Assembly: GCA_041483675.1 (NCBI GenBank) | Contig: JBGPGE010000002.1 | Location: 33,820 to 97,819, forward strand | Source of the DNA: 2-12-FULL-60-19 sp041483675 | Lineage (GTDB): Bacteria > Desulfobacterota > Binatia > UBA9968 | DNA: 64,000 nucleotides | Reading direction: 5' to 3' | Notes under the pieces: model-generated | What the model was told of the DNA's origin: nothing | The model's database searches: none | Seen by the model: the letters and a program-made list of their open reading frames with translations, nothing else | Translations under genes and position numbers: made by a program | Shown here: piece by piece, positions 9,289 through 16,453 of the stretch | How the letters are laid out: each line of letters starts with the position of its first letter | Position numbering within the stretch: the stretch's first letter is position 1

Positions 9289-10553
9289 GGCACCACCCGA
9301 AATTCCGGCAGAGGCACGATAAACCGTCCGCCCCGCGAACGCCATTCCTTCTCGCGTTCGTAAAATTCCTTGAAGAACGCATACGGCAGCACCAGGAAAT
9401 AATCCGGCTGGGCGCTCCGCGCTTCCGCTTCCGACACGATCGGGATCCAGGTGCCGACGGTGTACTTGCCCCATTTCTCAGGGCTCCTTTCGGCCGCCGC
9501 GGCAATCAGCGCGCGATCCAAGCCGTAGTACTGGAGAATCACGTTCCCTTTCGTGGACGCCCCATAGACATAGACCCGCTTGCCTTTGGCAACCTGGTCT
9601 TTGATAAATCCGACACAGCGGTCGCGATTATCTTCGATTCGCCTGGTGAACGCAATAATGTCGTCCAGCGTGAACTTTTCATCGAAGGGAACGCCCGCCC
9701 CTCTGTAGTGCCGGGCGAATATCCGGTAACTCCCGCCGTTCACGTCATTCTCTTCGATCTTGAACATCTCAAGTCCATTGGTCTCGAAGAGGTATTTGAG
9801 CGAATCCAGGGAATAGTATTCCAGATGCTCGTGGCAGATATTCCCGACGTCGTTGTTCTCAATCATCGACTTGAGGCACATCAACTGGGCGACGAAGACG
9901 CCGTCGTCGGCCAGCGCCCGCCGAGCGTCTCTGATGAACTTGTTGGGGTCTTCGAGATCGTAGAACATGCCGATGGCGGTGATGACTTTGGCTTTCCCGA
10001 ACCCCCACCGACGGGCATGCTCCATATACCGCTCGTAATCCCAAAAGTCATGCATTACATAGTCGGCGTTCGGTTTCAGCAGGTCCACCAGGTTGTCCGC
10101 CGGCTCGCAGCCGACTCGGCGGAGCCCTTTGGCGGTATAGCTTGCCAGCATCGTGCCGTCGTTGGCGCCGATGTCGAGCGCCACGTCGCCGGGGCGCAAG
10201 GGCACCGTCGCCTCGATCCGTTCCGTGATATCGCGCAGGGCGCGGCGCATCGTATCCGTCACGCCGGAGCGGTACCAGTAACGACGCGCGTACAATAACT
10301 CTTGCGGAGCGGTGTGACGCAATTGCAGCAACGAACAGCGGCCGCACATCACCAGCTCAAGCGGCGCTCTCAGCCCCGTGCCGATCTTTTCGCGCGTCAC
10401 AAAGTCGTTGATGTACTGTTCCCCGAGCGAGAACACGTCGCTCAGATCGCCCTCTCCACACAAGCGACAGGTCGTACGGGTGAGCGTCTCCACTTCGGGT
10501 CTCCTTCGATCTTCCCTGGGGCGGCAACCGGCGCGAGCGACGGCTTCGATCAT
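9285..10553 (-). CDS. NDP-sugar C-methyltransferase family protein (zinc-binding N-domain)
   Basis: This 422-residue protein has the three-part layout of sugar C-methyltransferases such as TylC3 and TcaB9: an N-terminal zinc-binding region with Cys29, Cys32, Cys70 and Cys73, a SAM-binding Rossmann domain with ALDIGANDGTML at about 126-137, and a C-terminal domain with YVYGASTKGN. Family members methylate a carbon of a keto-deoxy sugar nucleotide. Together with GDP-mannose dehydratase and a DegT-type aminotransferase it suggests a branched or amino deoxysugar. Both ends overlap neighbouring genes as ATGA, indicating coupled translation. Some relatives with this layout are not sugar enzymes, so the exact reaction is inference. 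Confidence 0.8.
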   Translation of the reverse strand: MIEAVARAGCRPREDRRRPEVETLTRTTCRLCGEGDLSDVFSLGEQYINDFVTREKIGTGLRAPLELVMCGRCSLLQLRHTAPQELLYARRYWYRSGVTDTMRRALRDITERIEATVPLRPGDVALDIGANDGTMLASYTAKGLRRVGCEPADNLVDLLKPNADYVMHDFWDYERYMEHARRWGFGKAKVITAIGMFYDLEDPNKFIRDARRALADDGVFVAQLMCLKSMIENNDVGNICHEHLEYYSLDSLKYLFETNGLEMFKIEENDVNGGSYRIFARHYRGAGVPFDEKFTLDDIIAFTRRIEDNRDRCVGFIKDQVAKGKRVYVYGASTKGNVILQYYGLDRALIAAAAERSPEKWGKYTVGTWIPIVSEAEARSAQPDYFLVLPYAFFKEFYEREKEWRSRGGRFIVPLPEFRVVP

Positions 10554-11944
10554 TCCCCTTGCTTTTGGATTTCTTTAATCGACCGCGCAACGAGCTCGAT
10601 ATCGTCCGGCGTGAGCGTCGACGCCGACGGCAGATACATCCCGCGCCGGCACAACATCTCGGCGACGGGGAAGGACTGATGTCCGTGCTGTTGATAGTAT
10701 ATCGGCTGCAGATGGATCGGGATAAAGAACGTGCGTGTTTCTATGCCGCGCTGCGCGAGGCGGCTGCGCAGCTCGTCGCGAGTCATCCCGAACTCGGGTT
10801 GCACGAGGATGCCGTACATCCAGAAGACACTCTTGGCCCATGGTTTTTCTTGGGGCAAGGTCAGCCCCGGCACCGACGAAAGCCATTCGTTGTACGTTCG
10901 CGCATTGCGCCGCCGGCATTCCACCAGGAGCTCAAAACGCTCCGTCTGCGCCAGTCCCACGGCGGCCTGCATATTGGTCATGCGGTAGTTGAATCCGATG
11001 TACTCGTGCCAGAAGTGCCGCTCGCTGCTGAAAGCGTGGTCGCGCAACTTACGCGCGAGGGCTGCAATCTCCGGATTGTCGGTCGTGATCATGCCCCCTT
11101 CACCGCAGGTGATGATCTTGTTGGCGTAAAACGAGTAAGCTGCGGCGTCACCGAGGCCGCCGACGGGCCCGCCCCGGTACTCCGCTCCGTGCGATTCGGC
11201 CGCATCGGATAAAACGAACAGGTTGTATTTCTCCGCAAGTTTCAAGACGGGGTCCATATCGACCGGATGACCGTATGTATGCATAGGCATGAGGACCCTG
11301 GTGCGCTCGGTAATCTTGCTTTCGAGCTGCGACACATCCAGATTGTAAGTTTCAGGCTCGGAGTCGATGAGAACGGGTTTCGCGCCTGCATAGGTCACCG
11401 CGTTGGGGCCGGCGATCATGGTGAAGGTCGGCACGATCACTTCGTCGCCGGGACCGACCCCGAGCGTGGCGAGCGCCAGGTGGAGCGCCACCGTCCCATT
11501 GGCGCAGGCCACACCGTGGTCGGCGCCGACCTTTTCGGCGAACAGTTTTTCAAAATCGGCGATGTATCCGCCCGCCGACGAGATCCAGTTGGTCCGCACC
11601 GTGCGCAGCAGGTATTCTTCTTCGTTCCCGTCCAAGCGTGGCTCGCATACAGGCATAATTCTACGTGCGGTCGCAGATTGCGAGACGGCCTTGGCTGCGA
11701 CGACCGGATGCGGGTCTTGACCGGGGATCGTCCCGGCACGCTTGCCTAATTCCCTCAAGCTCAGTTTGATAGGCCGGATCAAAGTCCGTTTGGGCTTGGT
11801 CGGTTTCACGCCCTCGTATTTGGTTGTCCCCGGCGTCGGCTGACTCTTCGTCGCGATTTTCTTCCGCGCGATTTTAGGCGCCGGCGCTCCCGCACGTTTT
11901 ACGCCGCTGGATCTTGGAGCTTCCCTTTTTCGCCCGGTTGCCAT
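10550..11944 (-). CDS. DegT/DnrJ/EryC1/StrS sugar aminotransferase with basic N-terminal extension
   Basis: Residues from about 97 onward are a typical PLP-dependent sugar aminotransferase: MPVCEPRLDGNEEEYL, DAAESHGAEYRG, and the PLP lysine in SFYANKIITCGEGG (about Lys276). With GDP-mannose dehydratase in the operon, GDP-perosamine synthase (RfbE/Per type) is the best guess, transferring an amino group from glutamate to the C4 ketone. The first 96 residues are unusual: rich in Lys, Arg, Pro and Thr, and absent from the family. ATG 11656 would give a normal-length enzyme but has no ribosome site, while ATG 11944 is six bases from the preceding stop. It overlaps the methyltransferase start as ATGA. 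Confidence 0.85.
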   Translation of the reverse strand: MATGRKREAPRSSGVKRAGAPAPKIARKKIATKSQPTPGTTKYEGVKPTKPKRTLIRPIKLSLRELGKRAGTIPGQDPHPVVAAKAVSQSATARRIMPVCEPRLDGNEEEYLLRTVRTNWISSAGGYIADFEKLFAEKVGADHGVACANGTVALHLALATLGVGPGDEVIVPTFTMIAGPNAVTYAGAKPVLIDSEPETYNLDVSQLESKITERTRVLMPMHTYGHPVDMDPVLKLAEKYNLFVLSDAAESHGAEYRGGPVGGLGDAAAYSFYANKIITCGEGGMITTDNPEIAALARKLRDHAFSSERHFWHEYIGFNYRMTNMQAAVGLAQTERFELLVECRRRNARTYNEWLSSVPGLTLPQEKPWAKSVFWMYGILVQPEFGMTRDELRSRLAQRGIETRTFFIPIHLQPIYYQQHGHQSFPVAEMLCRRGMYLPSASTLTPDDIELVARSIKEIQKQGE

Positions 11945-11950
11945 GGGTGA

Positions 11951-12675
11951 CTACTTTATCCTCTGAAACCTGATCCGTAGAATTCTAACAACATAGCCCA
12001 TCCCCAGTCTTAAAAATGTCCAAAATGACGGGATGGATTTCGATACTCCCGCTTTGCGGTCCCGGAATGTGTAAGGCACCTCGCAGATCCTCAATCCCTT
12101 GCGGCAGCAGCCATAGATGAACTCAATAAAATATTCCCCGTGTCCCGTCGGCGTGAAGGAAACCCGGTCGAAAACGGAGCGGCGCGCGACTACAAACCCG
12201 CTATCGTAGTCATGGATTTCGTGCCCTAACACGAGTCGGGCGAATCGATTGATCAGGAGACTGGAAAACCGTCGCAGCCAGGGGCGCTCGTCGCCGCCTC
12301 CGCCAGTGTATCGGGAGCCGATAACGACATCGTAATCTCGCAGCCGGTCGATCATCTGCGGCAACAGGCTCGGCGGCGTGGACATATCCGCGTCCATCCA
12401 TCCGACAATCTCGCCTTGGGACTCGATGATGCCTCGCATAAACGCCGAGGCAAGCCCGCGCGTGGCTACCCGGCGGATCAACTTCACTTCCGGCCGGCCT
12501 TGCTCGGCGACGAGCTTCCAGGTTCCATCGGGCGAATCGTCATCCACGACGATGATCTCGAACGGCCGGCGAACATGGCGCGCGATGCCGCTGATAGTTT
12601 CGGGCATTTCCCTCGCTCGTCATAAGTTGCCAGAATGATCGAGACGAGCTTGTTGGCGCGATCTGTATCGGACAA
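11951..12675 (-). pseudogene. DPM1-type GT2 glycosyltransferase broken by a frameshift
   Basis: Reading from TTG 12675, the frame gives SDTDRANKLVSIILATYDERG, the normal first strand of a DPM1-type enzyme, then goes out of frame. Homology resumes at MPETISGIARHV near 12607 in the +1 relation and continues to the end with VVDDDSPDGTW, GWMDADMSTPP, GSRYTGGGGDERPW and a C-terminal PYTFRDRKAGVSKS. Adding one base in the GGGAAATGCCC run near 12608-12614 restores one protein of about 241 residues. The C-terminal ORF alone lacks the donor-binding strand. It may be a real mutation or an assembly error. An intact relative is at 15188-15913. Confidence 0.75.
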
Positions 12676-12680
12676 GGGAA

Positions 12681-13709
12681 TTATTCGCTGAGCTGAGAGA
12701 GCAATTTGATATGTTCCAGATTAATCCACTTCTCCGTCTTTAGTAGACGCAAGTCCGATTCGACCATGATCTGAACGAGTTCATCGAAAGTCGTCTTTTT
12801 GGGATTCCAGCCTAAATCTTTTTCCGCCTCGGATGGATCGCCGACGAGCGAGTTGATATCCATCGGCCGATACAAATTGTCGTCGACCCTGAGGCAAACA
12901 CGATAGTCGAGTCCAACGGTATCGGAAGCCACGCTTAAAAATTCTTCCACTGAATGGCTCTCCCCCGTCGCCAATATGTAGTCCTTGGGCTTGTCTCCCT
13001 GGAGCATGAGCCACATGCCCTCGACGTAATCTTTGGCATATCCCCAATCCCGCCTCGCATGGATGTTCCCCAAAGTAACGTGATCCGTGATGCCGAGTTT
13101 TATAGCCGCCAGGGTGTAGGTGATTTTTCGCGTGGCAAATTCCAGGGACCTTAAGGGAGATTCGTGATTGAAAAGAATACCGGCGCAAGCAAACATCCCG
13201 TAGGCCTCCCGGTAAGTTCTGGTAACCTCGTGAGCATACAACTTGGCGGTGCCATAAGGACTTGCCGGGCGAAATGGCGTCTTAAGCGTTTGAGCCGAAT
13301 CTTTGGAATTGCCGAACATCTCGCTCGACGACGCCTGATAGAATCGGATCTGCGGATCGACGACGCGTATCGAATCCAAAACTCTGGTTAAACCGAGTCC
13401 GGTAATCTCGCCCGTAGAAACGGCCTGCTCGAATGACGCTCCGACGTAGCTCTGGGCGGCCAGGTTGTAGAACTCATCCGGTTTGGCGATTTGCAGAGCC
13501 TGGATGATCGATGTCTGGTCCAATAGATCAAACGGGACCAATTCAACCTTATCTGTAATTCCTAACCGTTCTAGCCTCCAGAAATTAGGCGTGCTTGTTC
13601 TACGATAGGTGCCGTAGACTTTGTAACCTTTTGCAACAAGAAAGGCGGCCAGATAGGCGCCATCTTGACCCGTGACACCTGTTATTAAAGCGCACCTCAT
13701 ATTTTTCAT
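12681..13709 (-). CDS. gmd: GDP-mannose 4,6-dehydratase
   Basis: This is a full-length GDP-mannose 4,6-dehydratase: GVTGQDGAYL nucleotide motif, NLAAQSYV, the intact catalytic SSSEMFG with Glu, YGTAK for the Tyr-Lys pair, ILFNHESPLR and RRDWGYAKDYVEGMW. It converts GDP-D-mannose to GDP-4-keto-6-deoxymannose, the branch point to GDP-fucose, rhamnose and perosamine. The frame is open upstream to 13871, but the family start is at MKNMRCALITG; I use ATG 13709 (ATG 13700 is also possible; neither has a strong ribosome site). It is the first gene of the minus-strand operon and lies five bases before the frameshifted GT2. Confidence 0.9.
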   Translation of the reverse strand: MKNMRCALITGVTGQDGAYLAAFLVAKGYKVYGTYRRTSTPNFWRLERLGITDKVELVPFDLLDQTSIIQALQIAKPDEFYNLAAQSYVGASFEQAVSTGEITGLGLTRVLDSIRVVDPQIRFYQASSSEMFGNSKDSAQTLKTPFRPASPYGTAKLYAHEVTRTYREAYGMFACAGILFNHESPLRSLEFATRKITYTLAAIKLGITDHVTLGNIHARRDWGYAKDYVEGMWLMLQGDKPKDYILATGESHSVEEFLSVASDTVGLDYRVCLRVDDNLYRPMDINSLVGDPSEAEKDLGWNPKKTTFDELVQIMVESDLRLLKTEKWINLEHIKLLSQLSE

Positions 13710-14162
13710 GCTAAGTTCACGAAACGACTCAGCGGGCAAGCTGCAAGCGGGTTCTTGACCCTGCGTACTCGCAGTTAATTTAACGCCTTCATACCTCAAC
13801 CCCCGGGGAATGTCTATCTCTGCCTGTAAACTCAGCCTCAGGTGAGTGCACGAGTACATCAGATTTGACATAAGGCCACGTTATCGGCTACCGTCGCCCT
13901 TACAAGGCAGGAGCGGGTCGGTGTGCACTTTAGGACAGGTGCTTCCGCTCTCAATTGCGTGCTTACGCGGGGTCGTTGGGAATGGCTGGGCTTTCTCGGC
14001 GTCCTTAGCTTAAAAAAATTATTCCTATCACTAGAGATTTGTTTACTCAATTCGTTGTCCTTGCCTCCAAGCTTTAATATAATAGCAAACGTAATTTGTT
14101 ACTGTGTGATCATATTTCTAGTCGCTTGATTTGCATTTTTTATATTTCCTCAAATTCTTTTT
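13710..14162. other. Gene-free stretch with a sharp shift from GC-rich to AT-rich
   Basis: No convincing gene is seen. The left part (to about 13990) has the composition of the flanking genes and extends the dehydratase frame with codons that look unlike family sequence. From about 14010 the DNA becomes strongly AT-rich and continues so through the next gene. It probably contains the promoters of the divergent operon and of the methyltransferase at 14163, but no clear -35/-10 pair could be assigned. Confidence 0.5.
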
Positions 14163-15059
14163 ATGCCTGCTGCCGAAATTAAAATGATAGATTTTCCTTG
14201 TCCGGTTTGTGGCTCAAAGGAATATAAAGTAATGCATCCAGATACTTTGCATGGGAAACTACCATCGTTTGATTATAACTTTACCCGTAACTATAATTTG
14301 ACTTTCCGTATGGTGAAGTGCAAGCAATGCACACATGTGTATGCTTCCCCTCGCCCTTCAAATATCTCGAGTCAGTATACTGGAGATATTCAGGACGCTA
14401 TCTATCTGGAAAATGCAGAACAAAGAATTGCTACGAGCCAAACCGTTATCAAGTATATTCAACAGCATAAAAAGGAAGGCACTCTGCTGGATGTTGGATG
14501 TGCGACTGGAGATTTTCTCTCAGTTGCAAAATCGCATTACCAAGTGGAAGGCCTGGAACTGTCTGAATGGTCGAGTGCCATGGCATCTGAAAGAGGATTT
14601 TTAATTCATAAACAACTATTGCGCGATATGGATGTTCCTGAATCGTATGATATTATTACACTCTGGGGCGTTATAGAACATTTTGAATATCCAAAGGATG
14701 AAGTTAAAGATATTTTTCGTATATTAAAAAAGGATGGCATTGTATGTTTATGGACAGGGGATGTGGGTTCTCTTATGGCAGGCCTTATGGGAAAAAGGTG
14801 GTGGTACTATCAGGGGCAGCATATTCAGATGTTCACTCGGAAATCCATTCGCAGATTATTTAAAAGTGTTGGCTTCACAACAGAATTCATGGGATATTAT
14901 CCTTACAGGTTTACTTCCCAATCTTTAAATAATAGTTTATCAAGATACTCTGTTGTTTCTAAAATTAGTAAACCAATACTTGGTAGCAAGGCGCTGTCAA
15001 ATTTGCAATTCACACTCAAATTATCAGGAGAAATGTTTGCCATTTTTAAAAAAGTATAG
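14163..15059 (+). CDS. AT-rich SAM-dependent methyltransferase with zinc-ribbon start
   Basis: This 298-residue class I methyltransferase has an N-terminal CPVC...CKQC pair (Cys13/16 and 53/56), the SAM motif LLDVGCATGDFL at about 108-119, and YDIITLWGVIEHFEYP for the acidic and HF segments of the Methyltransf_23 fold. Such enzymes sit in polysaccharide loci and modify sugar or lipid intermediates, but the substrate is not readable. Codon use is AT-rich with many AAA, AAT and TTT codons, unlike all neighbours, so transfer from a low-GC donor is likely. There is no good ribosome site before ATG. An alternative ATG at residue 8 lies closer to the zinc ribbon. Confidence 0.8.
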   Translation: MPAAEIKMIDFPCPVCGSKEYKVMHPDTLHGKLPSFDYNFTRNYNLTFRMVKCKQCTHVYASPRPSNISSQYTGDIQDAIYLENAEQRIATSQTVIKYIQQHKKEGTLLDVGCATGDFLSVAKSHYQVEGLELSEWSSAMASERGFLIHKQLLRDMDVPESYDIITLWGVIEHFEYPKDEVKDIFRILKKDGIVCLWTGDVGSLMAGLMGKRWWYYQGQHIQMFTRKSIRRLFKSVGFTTEFMGYYPYRFTSQSLNNSLSRYSVVSKISKPILGSKALSNLQFTLKLSGEMFAIFKKV

Positions 15060-15187
15060 ACGCCTTAAATTACTATCTCATGTCAAAGCAAAAGAAACAG
15101 AAAAGCCATTGTTTGTATTAGCCGTTTTTATTGCGCCGTCCTGTTTGTCAACAAATTATTAAAAAGAGATGAGGTAAAGGTTCCGTC

Positions 15188-15913
15188 ATGATCGCAGAAA
15201 AAGAATTGATTTCCGTGGTGATCCCGTCCTACAATGAGTGCGAGACTATTTTGGAGGCGGTTTTCCGGATTTTGAAGTCCTTGGGGGATTCGCTTTTGGA
15301 AGTGATCGTCGTCGACGATGACAGCCCTGACCGGACCTGGGAATTGGTGGAAAATCTGCGGGAGCCGCGTTGTCGTCTGATACGGCGAATAGGACGCCGG
15401 GGGCTTGCTTCCGCCATTGCCGAGGGCACTCAGGCGGCGCGCGGCCGCATCATTGTTTGGCTGGATTGCGATTTGGGAATTCCTCCTGAAGATATCATGA
15501 GTTTGGTTGAAAAATTGGATTCATACGACGTCGCGATCGGCTCCCGGTATATTCCCGGCGGCAAGGACACGCGGCCGCGGTTTCGGGCGTTCTTGAGTTA
15601 TCTCTTTAATTGTTACGCGCGTTTTCTTTTAGGGAATCAACTTCGGGATTGGACCTCCGGCTTTGCCGCGGTCCGGCGCGAAGTGCTTCAAAAAGCGCCT
15701 CTGTCCATGCAGGGTTTTGGAGATTATTTTATCGAATGGGTTTATGAGTGCTACCAAAGAGGGTTGCGAGTGACGGAAGTGCCTTATCATTACGGGCTGA
15801 GGCAGGCCGGTCAGTCCAAAACCGACTCCAATTGGCTGCACTTTATGAAATTCGGCGTTTCCTATACAATCCGCGTTTTGTTAATAAAAATGGGCTGGGG
15901 AAAAAGGAGTTGA
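15188..15913 (+). CDS. DPM1-type polyprenyl-phosphate glycosyltransferase (GT2)
   Basis: This intact 241-residue GT2 protein has ISVVIPSYNECETI, the donor/metal motif VVDDDSPDRTW (Asp43-45), GRIIVWLDCDLGIPPED, AIGSRYIPGG and a conserved tail PYHYGLRQAGQSKTD. It lacks C-terminal membrane helices, as in bacterial DPM1 homologues that make polyprenyl-phosphate-hexose at the cytoplasmic face. AAAGG six bases before ATG supports the start. Composition returns to the GC-rich background after the AT-rich methyltransferase. It is a paralogue of the broken enzyme at 11951-12675 and could substitute for it. It likely feeds the GT-C enzymes of this locus. Confidence 0.88.
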   Translation: MIAEKELISVVIPSYNECETILEAVFRILKSLGDSLLEVIVVDDDSPDRTWELVENLREPRCRLIRRIGRRGLASAIAEGTQAARGRIIVWLDCDLGIPPEDIMSLVEKLDSYDVAIGSRYIPGGKDTRPRFRAFLSYLFNCYARFLLGNQLRDWTSGFAAVRREVLQKAPLSMQGFGDYFIEWVYECYQRGLRVTEVPYHYGLRQAGQSKTDSNWLHFMKFGVSYTIRVLLIKMGWGKRS

Positions 15914-15953
15914 CGCAAATTCAAAACCATTCAATCAGGATGGCCCCATCCTT

Positions 15954-16013
15954 ATGCGCAAAACCTGTCGCGTTTGCGACTCGCCGCGCCTGACTGTAAC
16001 TATAATTTGTTAA
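15954..16013 (+). pseudogene. Stub of a zinc-binding sugar methyltransferase N-terminus
   Basis: ATG 15954 opens MRKTCRVCDSPRLT, which looks like the first zinc knuckle of the C-methyltransferase family (compare TCRLCGEGD in the 9285-10553 gene), then loses similarity and stops at TAA 16013. It is most simply the left end of a gene removed by recombination. It is too short for certainty. Confidence 0.4.
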
Positions 16014-16108
16014 GTCTAGTTTTGGTGCTGGATTCCTCCCGTGGTGTAGAATGAAAGCCTAATCTCCACGGACAACTAAAATCCATCTCAGATGGTAAGT
16101 TTAAATAG

Positions 16109-16345
16109 CACAGAGAAGAATGGCGGGTAACGGAGAGAGGCCGCCTTACCTATCATAAGGGACTCGGCGTCTTTTTCCTACTATTTTTGCTGGCCCTAGC
16201 ATTGCGTCTGCCATTCTTCTTCCCTGCCGTCATAGACTGGGACGAGAGCACCTATGTCTTGATGGGACAGTCTATATTAGACGGCCACGTCCCCTCCATA
16301 GAACAATGGGACGACAAGCCACCACTTGCCTATGTGTTGAGAGTT
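16109..16345 (+). pseudogene. N-terminal fragment of a GT39/ArnT-like glycosyltransferase
   Basis: A frame open from 16109 encodes GLGVFFLLFLLALALRLPFF, a first membrane helix, then VIDWDESTYVLMGQSILDGH and WDDKPPLAYVL, which is exactly how ArnT/PMT-like enzymes begin, including the acidic loop. After about 16340 the similarity ends and the frame runs by chance into the next gene. No ATG precedes the helix. This is a truncated gene, not an extension of the downstream TPR protein, although a long open frame from TTG 16187 joins the two. Confidence 0.65.
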
Positions 16346-16453
16346 CGGGCGGACGGGATTCTTTTCCCAAAAAAAACGACCACCATCCTGGTCCTTGAAA
16401 ATCCGACCGGCTGCCGATTGTTCGTTGCGGTAGAGCTATGTATATTGAGGCGA

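Noticed and set aside
13889..13922. CGCCCTTACAAGGCAGG resembles an anticodon arm of tRNA-Val(TAC).
   Set aside because: No D-arm, T-arm (GGTTCGA) or acceptor stem can be drawn around it, and the anticodon stem itself mismatches.
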